Below, piece after piece: positions 1 through 5,851 of a stretch of DNA of 5,910 nucleotides. Position numbers and translations under genes: made by a program. The stretch is from NCBI GenBank assembly GCA_945886995.1, contig CAMCZJ010000184.1, positions 1 through 5,910 of the forward strand. Direction: 5' to 3'. The stretch is from Asaia bogorensis (GTDB lineage Bacteria > Pseudomonadota > Alphaproteobacteria > Acetobacterales > Acetobacteraceae). Numbering within the stretch: the stretch's first letter is position 1; each line of letters starts with the position of its first letter. The notes beneath the pieces are model-generated. The model worked only from the letters and a program-made list of their open reading frames with translations. It did not search any database and had not been told where the DNA came from.

Positions 1-1
1 C

Positions 2-100
2 GGATTTTTTGTTGAAACCGATGACGCAACGGGGCTTGCGCGCCGGGTCGCACCCTTGCGTCTTGGTGGCGGGCTGGAGCCGGCTATGCCGCCAGTCTGA
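2..100 (+). CDS. C-terminal end of an unidentified protein (partial)
   Basis: An open frame runs from the left edge to a TGA at 98-100 and encodes 32 residues. The piece contains VETDDATGLARRVAPLRLGG and ends in EPAMPPV. Its composition (Ala, Arg, Gly, Leu, Asp) resembles a genuine alphaproteobacterial protein tail, whereas the other two plus frames are less protein-like or stop early. No family can be named from so short a piece. It lies on the same strand as yebC, and a hairpin and a promoter-like element separate the two, so yebC probably has its own transcription start. It could be a chance open frame at the window edge. Confidence 0.4.
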   Translation, partial: GFFVETDDATGLARRVAPLRLGGGLEPAMPPV

Positions 101-113
101 ACAGCTTAGCGGC

Positions 114-130
114 GGGCGCGCTTGGCGCCC
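114..130 (+). terminator. Short GC hairpin after the upstream stop codon, possible weak terminator
   Basis: GGGCGC (114-119) and GCGCCC (125-130) form a perfect 6-bp stem around a 5-base loop, 14 bases after the TGA at 98-100. Only two T residues follow, so this is not a canonical intrinsic terminator. It overlaps the -35 box proposed for yebC. It may be a weak terminator, a pause site or chance in GC-rich DNA. Confidence 0.25.
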
Positions 131-150
131 TTCCGATGGCCGGATATAAG
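122..150 (+). promoter_or_regulatory. Candidate sigma70-type promoter of yebC
   Basis: TTGGCG at 122-127 matches four of six bases of the -35 consensus. TATAAG at 145-150 matches five of six of the -10 consensus. The spacer is exactly 17 bp. Transcription would start near 157, giving a leader of about 37 bases before the ATG at 194. The position fits a promoter for the yebC-thioesterase pair. The call rests on sequence match only. Confidence 0.45.
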
Positions 151-193
151 CCGCGCCGGTTCCACCCCCCTTTCAAGAACGAGAGTCACGGCA

Positions 194-916
194 ATGGCCG
201 GTCATTCCCACGCGAAAAACGTCATGCACCGCAAGGCGGCCCAGGGGGCGAAAAAGGCCCAAGCCTTCGGCAAGCTTATTCGCGAAATCACGGTCTCCGC
301 CAAAATCGGCATGCCTGATCCGGCGGCCAATCCACGCCTGCGCGCCGCCGTGAAAGCCGCGCTGACGGCGAACATGACGCGCGACACGATTGACCGCGCC
401 ATCAAGCGTGCCGTCACCGCCGGTCAGGGCGAGGATTACGAAGAAGTGCGCTATGAAGGCTATGGCGCGCATGGCATCGCCATCATTGCCGAAGCGCTGA
501 CCGATAACCGCAACCGCACCGGTGGTGATTTACGGTCCATGTTCGCCAAGAATGGCGGCGCGCTGGGGGAGACAAACTCGGTCGCCTTCCAATTCGAAAG
601 GAAGGGCGTGCTGCGCTACAAGCCTGATATCGCATCAGCCGATGCCATGCTGGAAGCCGCAATTGAAGCCGGCGCCGAGGATGTGGAAAGCACGGAAGAC
701 GGCCATGAAATCTCAACCAGTGTTGAGGATTTCGCCGCGGTGCGTGATGCGCTGGAAGCGCGTTTCGGCACGGCGGAAGCGGCCAAGCTTGAATGGTGGT
801 CCACCAATGACATCAAGCTTGACGAAGAACGCGCCAAGGATGTGGTGAAGCTGCTCGATCTTTTGGATGATCACGATGACATCCAGAACATCTACGCGAA
901 TCTTGAGGTCGAGTAG
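194..916 (+). CDS. yebC: YebC/PmpR (TACO1) family protein
   Basis: This is a 240-residue member of the YebC/PmpR family, a cytoplasmic protein of the usual family length. The family was long annotated as a transcriptional regulator. Members such as human mitochondrial TACO1 and some bacterial YebC proteins act on translation. The N-terminus MAGHSHAKNVMHRKAAQGAK matches the family opening (MAGHS..N..HRKAAQ.AK). Also visible are KLIREI (27-32), NPRLRAAV (46-53), the signature YEGYG (87-91) with LTDNRNRT (102-109), and the conserved tail DDIQNIYANLE (228-238). The ATG at 194 is chosen because the family sequence begins exactly there; GAGAG at 181-185 is a modest ribosome binding site 8 bases upstream. 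The frame stays open back to a TTG at 122, but those 24 residues are not family-like and overlap the promoter. The thioesterase gene starts 9 bases downstream. In many proteobacteria ruvC follows yebC; that is not the case here. Confidence 0.95.
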   Translation: MAGHSHAKNVMHRKAAQGAKKAQAFGKLIREITVSAKIGMPDPAANPRLRAAVKAALTANMTRDTIDRAIKRAVTAGQGEDYEEVRYEGYGAHGIAIIAEALTDNRNRTGGDLRSMFAKNGGALGETNSVAFQFERKGVLRYKPDIASADAMLEAAIEAGAEDVESTEDGHEISTSVEDFAAVRDALEARFGTAEAAKLEWWSTNDIKLDEERAKDVVKLLDLLDDHDDIQNIYANLEVE

Positions 917-925
917 GCCCGGCAC

Positions 926-1369
926 GTGACCGACCCCGCCGCCATGGAAGCGCGCCTGCGCGGCAGTTTCGCGAAGCAAGGGCTGATGCGGCTTTTTGGC
1001 GCCAGCATCACGCGCATTGCCCCGGGGCAGGTGGAGATCTGCCTTGCACCGAAGCCTGAGCTTTCACAGCAGCATGGCTTTGTGCATGGCGGTGCGCTGG
1101 CCGCCATTGCCGATAGTGCCGCGGGCTATGCCGCGCTCAGCCTTATGCCGGCCAATCGTGGCGTGCTGACGACCGAGATGAAAATCAATTTCCTCGCGCC
1201 GGCTGCGGGCGATCACATCATCGCGCGCGGCAAGGTGCTAAAGGCTGGGCGCACGCTTAGTCTGGTGCAGACGGAAATTTTTGCGGTTATGGCGGATCAG
1301 GAAAGGCTGATCGCCTTCCTGACCGCCACCTTCATGACCATCGAAAACCGTGATGGTATCGAAGACTAA
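926..1369 (+). CDS. PaaI-type hotdog-fold acyl-CoA thioesterase
   Basis: A 147-residue single hotdog domain of the PaaI/YdiI-like thioesterase family, which hydrolyses acyl- or aryl-CoA thioesters in the cytoplasm, usually as a tetramer. The central helix motif HGFVHGGALAAIADSAAGYA (50-69) carries the HGG turn and the family acidic residue (Asp63). The following strand TTEMKINFLAPA (82-93) is also typical, and the length is normal. The GTG at 926 is favoured because it makes the protein start nine bases after the yebC stop with a weak purine-rich stretch (GAGTAGG) before it. An ATG at 944 (residue 7) is an alternative that would leave the domain intact. The gene is probably cotranscribed with yebC. 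It converges on prpE across a hairpin repeat array. The substrate cannot be read from the sequence; phenylacetate genes are not present, so the name paaI is not applied. Confidence 0.88.
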   Translation: MTDPAAMEARLRGSFAKQGLMRLFGASITRIAPGQVEICLAPKPELSQQHGFVHGGALAAIADSAAGYAALSLMPANRGVLTTEMKINFLAPAAGDHIIARGKVLKAGRTLSLVQTEIFAVMADQERLIAFLTATFMTIENRDGIED

Positions 1370-1382
1370 CTCAAGCTTTATT

Positions 1383-1548
1383 TGATCGCATTTTCCGAGC
1401 CGCCAAGTGACTCCACTTGGCTTGAAAATGCTTGTTCGTCTGATCGCATTTTCCGAGTCGCCAAGTGATTCCACTTGGCTTGAAAATGCTTGTTCGTCTG
1501 ATCGCATTTTCCGAGTCGCCAAGTGATTCCACTTGGCTTGAAAATGCT
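1383..1548. repeat. Three tandem 58-bp palindromic (REP-like) units
   Basis: Units start at 1383, 1441 and 1499 with a period of exactly 58 bp; the third is cut after 50 bases where prpE begins. Each unit is a two-tier hairpin. The outer arms GCATTTTC and GAAAATGC are at unit offsets 6-13 and 42-49. The inner arms GCCAAGTG and CACTTGGC are at offsets 20-27 and 32-39, around a 4-base loop. An asymmetric bulge (6 bases against 2) separates the tiers. Units 2 and 3 are identical over their shared 50 bases. Unit 1 differs only at offsets 18 (position 1400) and 29 (position 1411), in the bulge and the terminal loop. A 58-bp period rotates the reading frame, so the array is not coding. No T-run follows the stems on either strand, so these are not classical intrinsic terminators. 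Possible roles are mRNA 3'-end protection or processing, or a dispersed REP-type element. Confidence 0.93.
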
Positions 1549-3443
1549 CACCTCATCGCGCCCTTCAGCACGATAGCGATCTCATCCAATATCGCCGGAT
1601 CATCAATGGTGGGCGGCACGGTATAGGGCTCGGCATCCGCGATCTTGCGCATGGTGGCGCGCAGGATCTTGCCGCTGCGGGTTTTGGGCAGGCGGGCGAC
1701 CACCTTCGCATCCCTGAAGGCTGCAACGGGCCCGATTTTTTCGCGCACCAGTCCGATCAGCTCGCGCGCCAGTGTGTCCTCGGGCTTGTTCACGCCGGAT
1801 TTCACGACGACAAGGCCCAGCGGCACTTGCCCCTTCAGCGTATCGCGCACGCCAACCACGGCACATTCGGCGATATCGGGATGTGCGGCCAGCACTTCTT
1901 CCATCGCGCCCGTGGAAAGTCGGTGGCCTGCGACATTGATGATGTCATCGGTGCGGCTCATCACCGAAACATAGCCTTCCGCGTCAATCATCCCCGCATC
2001 GGCAGTGCTGTAATGCCCGGCGAAATGCGAGAGATAGGCTTCCTTGAAGCGCTCATCGGCATTGTAGAGTGTCGGCAGCGCCGAAGGCGGCAAGGGGAGC
2101 TTCACCGCCAGGCTGCCGATCTGCCCGCGCGGCACGGGCTGCCCGGCCTCATCCAGCACCACCACATCATAGCCAGGTGCGGGCTTGCCGCCGGAACCGG
2201 CGCGGGTTGGGAATAGCCCCAGGCCGCGGAAATTGCCTGTGATGGTCCAGCCGGTTTCCGTCTGCCACCAATGATCTATCACGGGCTTTTGCAACAGGCG
2301 TTCCGACCAGATGATGGTATCGGGGTCGCACCGCTCACCGGCCAGATAAAGCGCCTCCAGCTTGGACAAATCGTATTTCTTCAGGAAAACGCCCTCCGGG
2401 TCTTCCTTCTTGATGGCGCGAATGGCGGTGGGGGCGGTGAACAACAGCTTCACGCCATGATCCGCGCAAACACGCCAGAAGGTACCTGGATCAGGCGTGC
2501 CGACAGGCTTGCCTTCAAACAACACCGTGGTGCAGCCAGCCATCAGCGGCGCATAGACAATATAGGAATGCCCCACCACCCAGCCAACATCGGAAGCCGC
2601 CCAATACACATCACCGGGCTTCATGCCGTAAACGAGTTCCATTGAATGATGCAGCGCCACCGCATGCCCACCATTGTCGCGCAAAATCCCCTTGGGCTGG
2701 CCCGTGGTGCCTGAGGTGTACAGAATGTAAAGCGGATCAGTCGCCGCGACAGAAACGCAGGCTGCCGGCGCGGCGGCTGCCTCCGCCACCAGCAAATCCT
2801 CATCTCGGCCGGGTGTCAGATCGCATGGTGCTTCTGGCCTTTGCAGGATCAGAACGCAGGATGGCTTATGCGGTGAAAGCCCAATCGCTTCATCCAATAG
2901 CGGCTTGTATTTCACGACGCGCCCCGGCTCCAACCCGCAAGACGCGCTGATGATCGCCTTGGGTTTGGCATCGGCGATGCGGCTGGCAAGCTCCGCCGCC
3001 GCGAAGCCGCCAAACACCACCGAATGCACGGCGCCAAGGCGCGCGGCGGCCAGCATGGCAATCGCCGCTTCCGGCACCATGGGCATATAGATCACCACCC
3101 GGTCGCCCTTGCCGATACCGCGCGCGGCCAAGGCACCCGCCAGCTTCGCCACGCGGTTCTGCAATTCGGCATAGGTGATGCGCTGCACCTGCCCGGTCAT
3201 TGGGCTGTCATAGATGATCGCTATCTGCTGCCCGCGCCCGGCGGCAACATGGCGGTCCACGGCATTGTGGCAGGTATTCAGCGCCGCATCGGGAAACCAA
3301 CGGCCATAAACCCCCATCGAGGCATCAAAGATGCGCTGCGGCGCGCGGTCCCAATCAATGCCCCGCGCGGCTTCCGCCCAATAGGCTTCCGGGTCGCGCC
3401 GCCAGCGCGTATGGGTCGCGTCATATTGCGTGGCCTCGGACAT
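1548..3443 (-). CDS. prpE: Propionate-CoA ligase (propionyl-CoA synthetase)
   Basis: A 631-residue ANL-superfamily enzyme that activates propionate, and probably acetate less well, to the acyl-CoA through an acyl-AMP intermediate in the cytoplasm. The N-terminal ACS-type segment (about 10-65) has YDATHTRWRRDPEAYW-like features. The large AMP-binding domain contains the P-loop YTSGTTGQPKG (242-252), followed by ILRDNGGH (253-260). That extension is characteristic of PrpE/ACSS3 rather than acetyl-CoA synthetase. HWWQTETGW is at 391-399 and the hinge motif SRTDDIINVAGHRLST at 496-511. The C-terminal lid has TRSGKILR (588-595) with catalytic Lys592, the residue reversibly acylated in Salmonella PrpE, which has nearly the same length. 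The ATG at 3443 has a strong AGGGGG ribosome site. Methylcitrate-cycle genes are not in the window. A broad short-chain acyl-CoA synthetase is the main alternative. Confidence 0.93.
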   Translation of the reverse strand: MSEATQYDATHTRWRRDPEAYWAEAARGIDWDRAPQRIFDASMGVYGRWFPDAALNTCHNAVDRHVAAGRGQQIAIIYDSPMTGQVQRITYAELQNRVAKLAGALAARGIGKGDRVVIYMPMVPEAAIAMLAAARLGAVHSVVFGGFAAAELASRIADAKPKAIISASCGLEPGRVVKYKPLLDEAIGLSPHKPSCVLILQRPEAPCDLTPGRDEDLLVAEAAAAPAACVSVAATDPLYILYTSGTTGQPKGILRDNGGHAVALHHSMELVYGMKPGDVYWAASDVGWVVGHSYIVYAPLMAGCTTVLFEGKPVGTPDPGTFWRVCADHGVKLLFTAPTAIRAIKKEDPEGVFLKKYDLSKLEALYLAGERCDPDTIIWSERLLQKPVIDHWWQTETGWTITGNFRGLGLFPTRAGSGGKPAPGYDVVVLDEAGQPVPRGQIGSLAVKLPLPPSALPTLYNADERFKEAYLSHFAGHYSTADAGMIDAEGYVSVMSRTDDIINVAGHRLSTGAMEEVLAAHPDIAECAVVGVRDTLKGQVPLGLVVVKSGVNKPEDTLARELIGLVREKIGPVAAFRDAKVVARLPKTRSGKILRATMRKIADAEPYTVPPTIDDPAILDEIAIVLKGAMR

Positions 3444-3448
3444 GGTTT

Positions 3449-3456
3449 CCCCCCTA
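3449..3456 (-). promoter_or_regulatory. Strong Shine-Dalgarno sequence of prpE
   Basis: On the minus strand TAGGGGGG stands five bases before the prpE ATG (3443-3441). It supports this ATG as the start and suggests efficient translation initiation compared with the weak sites of the other genes here. Confidence 0.75.
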
Positions 3457-3484
3457 TTTCAGCAACGGCGTGGCCTGAGCCTTG

Positions 3485-3507
3485 CCGCCAAGGTGCCGTC
3501 TTGGCGG
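3485..3507. promoter_or_regulatory. 8-bp inverted repeat in the prpE/exonuclease intergenic region
   Basis: CCGCCAAG (3485-3492) and CTTGGCGG (3500-3507) are perfect inverted copies around a 7-base spacer. The dyad lies 42-64 bases upstream of the prpE start codon and about 120 upstream of the exonuclease start. It could be an operator for a dimeric regulator of the divergent genes, or a hairpin in the prpE leader RNA. Its core GCCAAG/CTTGGC also forms the inner stem of the repeat array beyond the other end of prpE. I could not place a convincing -35/-10 pair around it. The rest of the 183-bp intergenic stretch (3444-3626) shows nothing else I can name. Confidence 0.4.
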
Positions 3508-3626
3508 GGCGCAGCGCAAGCCCTGGCGCACGCTACACGCCGTGATGTGTGGAAAGCCGCCGTCAATCCATGCGAGACTGTCGCCATGGCCCTGCCACGC
3601 CCCACCCTACGCCGGAACGCCCGCAC

Positions 3627-4334
3627 ATGAGCGGCTTCCTCCGCCGCGCGCTGGGCGCACTCGGCAATGGGCTGAAGCCATCCTTGCGCGAATTCCTCCG
3701 CGCGCGGGCGCATTTCCACGCGGCACTCCCCGCCGGCCCGCTGATCGCACAAAACTATGTGGTGTTTGACCTGGAATCGACCGGGCTTGATGTCAGCGGC
3801 GGCGATCAATTGCTCTCCATCGGCGCGGTGCGGCTGCGCGATGGCGAAGCGCGCGCGCGTTTCACCACCCTGGTCAATCCTGGCCGTGCCATCCCGCCCG
3901 CTTCCATCCGCTATCACGGCATTACCGATGCCATGGTGGCCGATGCGCCACCGGCTGCCGAAGCGCTGGCGCGCTTTCAGGATTTCATCGGTGATGATCT
4001 GCTTGTCGCGCATAATGCTGCCTTCGACCGCGCCCTTATTTTTGCTGAGGAATTTCGCGGCGCACCCGCCATCGGCAATCCATTCTTGTGCAGTGTCGCG
4101 ACCTCGCGCTGGCTGGATCCTGAGGAAGCGGATCATTCGCTCGATGGCCTTTGTGGACGGGCTGGGATTGTGATTGCCGGGCGGCATCAGGCGCTTGGCG
4201 ATGCGGAAGCAACAGCCGCCCTTTGGGTCAGCCTGATCGCGCGTGCCGCGGCGCGGGGCGTGGATGATTTGGCTGAATTGGCGCGGCGCAGCCGCATGAC
4301 CGCCGCCATGGCCGCGGCAGCGGAGCATTTCTGA
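3627..4334 (+). CDS. DnaQ-like DEDDh 3'-5' exonuclease
   Basis: A 235-residue protein with the RNase T/DnaQ exonuclease fold of the Pol III epsilon type, expected to remove nucleotides from 3' ends using two metal ions. Motif Exo I is FDLESTG with Asp48 and Glu50. Exo II is HNAAFD with Asp134. Exo III is HQALGDAEA with His187 and Asp192, which makes it DEDDh. All catalytic residues are present. An N-terminal stretch of about 42 residues (SGFLRRALGALGNG...) precedes the fold, and there is no long tail like the polymerase-binding one of true DnaQ. It is therefore probably an accessory exonuclease rather than the replicative proofreader. The ATG at 3627 is chosen over an in-frame GTG at 3549 and an ATG at 3570 because the extra residues are Pro/His/Arg-rich and unlike the family; its ribosome site is weak. 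Related exonuclease genes often sit next to CBS-DUF294 genes, as here. DNA versus RNA substrate cannot be told. Confidence 0.87.
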   Translation: MSGFLRRALGALGNGLKPSLREFLRARAHFHAALPAGPLIAQNYVVFDLESTGLDVSGGDQLLSIGAVRLRDGEARARFTTLVNPGRAIPPASIRYHGITDAMVADAPPAAEALARFQDFIGDDLLVAHNAAFDRALIFAEEFRGAPAIGNPFLCSVATSRWLDPEEADHSLDGLCGRAGIVIAGRHQALGDAEATAALWVSLIARAAARGVDDLAELARRSRMTAAMAAAAEHF

Positions 4335-4343
4335 AGGCGCTTG

Positions 4344-5798
4344 CTACCAAATCTCGCCAGTAAAGCCCGCGAAGCTGGTGCGGGAAAAGCTGCGCACCGC
4401 CTTCAACGCCTCCCGCAATTCCGGCCGCGCTTCTTTGGTCATGGCCGCCGTATCCACCAGATTGCCGGGGCGGTGCCCGGCGGCGTGATCCGCCAATTGC
4501 TGGCGCAACACCACAGCCAGCAGCAGGGCAAAGGCGCCTTGCAGGGCGCTCGCCTCCCGCGCTGCGATGCTGCCACGCGCGGCTAAAGCCGCGATGCGCT
4601 CAGACGTCCCCGTTTCGGTAACACCATCGCGCAGCGCCAAAAGCCGGGTGGCGGCCACCAGGGGCATCAGCCCATGCAGCTTCAAATCCGTCCGGCTGCC
4701 GGGGCCGGGCTCATCATCCGCAAAGCCACCAAATAACGTCAGCCCCACCTGCAAGCTGCTGTTTTGTGCCGCCATGGCAGCAAGCCAGGCCGGGCGCGAC
4801 GCCAATAGCCCGGCCAGATGTTGGCGGAGCGACGCGGCCTCAGCCTCAGCCCCCTGCGCGGGGCGGAAATCAAATACGATATCGCCGAATAGTAAGGCCG
4901 CACCGACCCGGCGATTGGACCAAATACTCATCTGATCGCGCCATTGCCGTGCCGTTTTCCGCCAGAGCGGATTGCGCGCCATGATCCCACCAGGACACAG
5001 CGGAAAGCCCGCCTGATCCAGGCGCTGGTTGAAATCCTCGGTAAAGGGGCGGAACCAGGCATCCACCGTGGCGTGGTCCTGATCCGGGTAATCCTGCAGC
5101 AGCAGCCCATTATCCTGATCAGGCGTCAGCAGGCTTTCGCCCCGCCCAAGGCTGCCCATGACCAGCAGGGTGAAGGGCACCGGCGCGGGGCCATGATCGG
5201 CCAGTGTTTCCGCCAGAATCCGCCGATGCAGATCAAGGTTGATGCCATTCACCAACCGCACCACGGCTTCCGCGCTCAGCCCTTCCGCGAGCAGCGCGCA
5301 CGCAATGCCAGCCTGGCCGGCTTTGATAGCGGCGACATCGCCGGATAGCGCTTCAAGATGGCTGAGCAAGCCGCCGGAGACCGACGCCAAAGCCTCTGCC
5401 CGATGCAGCATGCCAAGGCAGCGCCCGCCTTCATCCAGCACAGGCAAATGCCTGAGGCCATGCCGGCGGAGCAAGGCAATGGCGCGCCACAGCCCCTCAT
5501 CTGGGGTGCAGGCGGTCAGTGGCGCGGTCATGGCGGCGGCAAGCGGCGCGTCCGGCCCAAGCTGGAATACAACGCGGCGCGCGATATCCTGTTCGGTCAG
5601 AATGCCAATGGCGCGGCCTGCGCCATCCAGCGCCAAAACGGCCGAAGCCCGCGCCGTTGCCAAGGCGGCAATGGCTTGGCCCAAGGGCGTTTCAGCGGGC
5701 AGCGCGGGCGGTGACGCACCCATCGCCGCGCTCGCCGGGCCGGTCAGCACGGCGATGGGGGCATGGTCGGATGGGGGGGCGGGGGGCGTCCTGGTCAA
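4344..5798 (-). CDS. CBS-pair DUF294 nucleotidyltransferase-like signalling protein
   Basis: A 484-residue cytoplasmic protein. A CBS pair comes first: about 22-76 with AIGILTEQDIARRVV, and about 84-140 with HGLRHLPVLDEGG. CBS pairs commonly bind adenosine nucleotides. A DUF294 putative nucleotidyltransferase domain follows, with GSLGRGESLLTPDQDN (215-230). It keeps the GS, the downstream Glu221 and the acid pair Asp227/Asp229 of the GlnD-like fold, so it may be catalytic. The rest (about 325-475) fits the helical DUF294 C-terminal domain. Many relatives are about 600 residues, with an N-terminal cyclic-nucleotide-binding domain; this one lacks it. The start is TTG at 5798, preceded by GAAAGG nine bases upstream, and an in-frame TAA (5804-5802) stops any longer form. 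A GTG at 5750 is an alternative start. An ATG at 5723 would cut into the first CBS motif. The gene converges on the exonuclease gene. The biochemical activity of the family is not settled. Confidence 0.88.
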   Translation of the reverse strand: MTRTPPAPPSDHAPIAVLTGPASAAMGASPPALPAETPLGQAIAALATARASAVLALDGAGRAIGILTEQDIARRVVFQLGPDAPLAAAMTAPLTACTPDEGLWRAIALLRRHGLRHLPVLDEGGRCLGMLHRAEALASVSGGLLSHLEALSGDVAAIKAGQAGIACALLAEGLSAEAVVRLVNGINLDLHRRILAETLADHGPAPVPFTLLVMGSLGRGESLLTPDQDNGLLLQDYPDQDHATVDAWFRPFTEDFNQRLDQAGFPLCPGGIMARNPLWRKTARQWRDQMSIWSNRRVGAALLFGDIVFDFRPAQGAEAEAASLRQHLAGLLASRPAWLAAMAAQNSSLQVGLTLFGGFADDEPGPGSRTDLKLHGLMPLVAATRLLALRDGVTETGTSERIAALAARGSIAAREASALQGAFALLLAVVLRQQLADHAAGHRPGNLVDTAAMTKEARPELREALKAVRSFSRTSFAGFTGEIW

Positions 5799-5851
5799 GC
5801 CTTACGACCTTTCAAGCTTGCAAGATCGCCTCATGCTCTGCGCAGATTGAG

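Noticed and set aside
122..193. Longer yebC start at TTG 122
   Set aside because: The extra 24 residues are not family-like, and the region carries the promoter. The family N-terminus MAGHS begins at 194.
1238..1522. A 94-codon minus-strand open frame across the thioesterase end and the repeats
   Set aside because: It is read through a 58-bp tandem repeat in rotating frames and overlaps a well-supported thioesterase. It has no domain-like composition.
1383..1548. The three repeats as a small CRISPR array
   Set aside because: The units are directly adjacent with no unique spacers, the repeated sequence fills the whole period, and no cas gene is near.
1383..1548. The repeats as ordinary intrinsic terminators
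   Set aside because: No T-run follows either stem on either strand. Termination by another route remains possible.
1548..3443. Annotation as acetyl-CoA synthetase (acs)
   Set aside because: The P-loop extension TGQPKGILRDNGGH, the HWWQTETGW motif and the length of 631 fit PrpE/ACSS3 better than Acs.
3549..3626. Longer exonuclease start at GTG 3549 or ATG 3570
   Set aside because: The added residues are Pro/His/Arg-rich without family resemblance. No good ribosome site supports them, although the one at 3627 is weak too.
3459..4328. A 289-codon minus-strand open frame antisense to the exonuclease
   Set aside because: It is longer than the exonuclease itself but is Arg/Ala/Gly-rich with no recognisable motif. 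The plus frame carries all DEDDh residues, so this is a GC-rich shadow.
5675..5685. CTTGGCCCAAG palindrome as another copy of the prpE dyad
   Set aside because: It lies inside the CBS coding sequence and its half-sites are in the opposite order, which is expected by chance in GC-rich codons.
5239..5850. A 203-codon plus-strand open frame over the CBS region
   Set aside because: It is Ser/Ala/Pro-rich and motif-free, while the opposite strand encodes clear CBS motifs.
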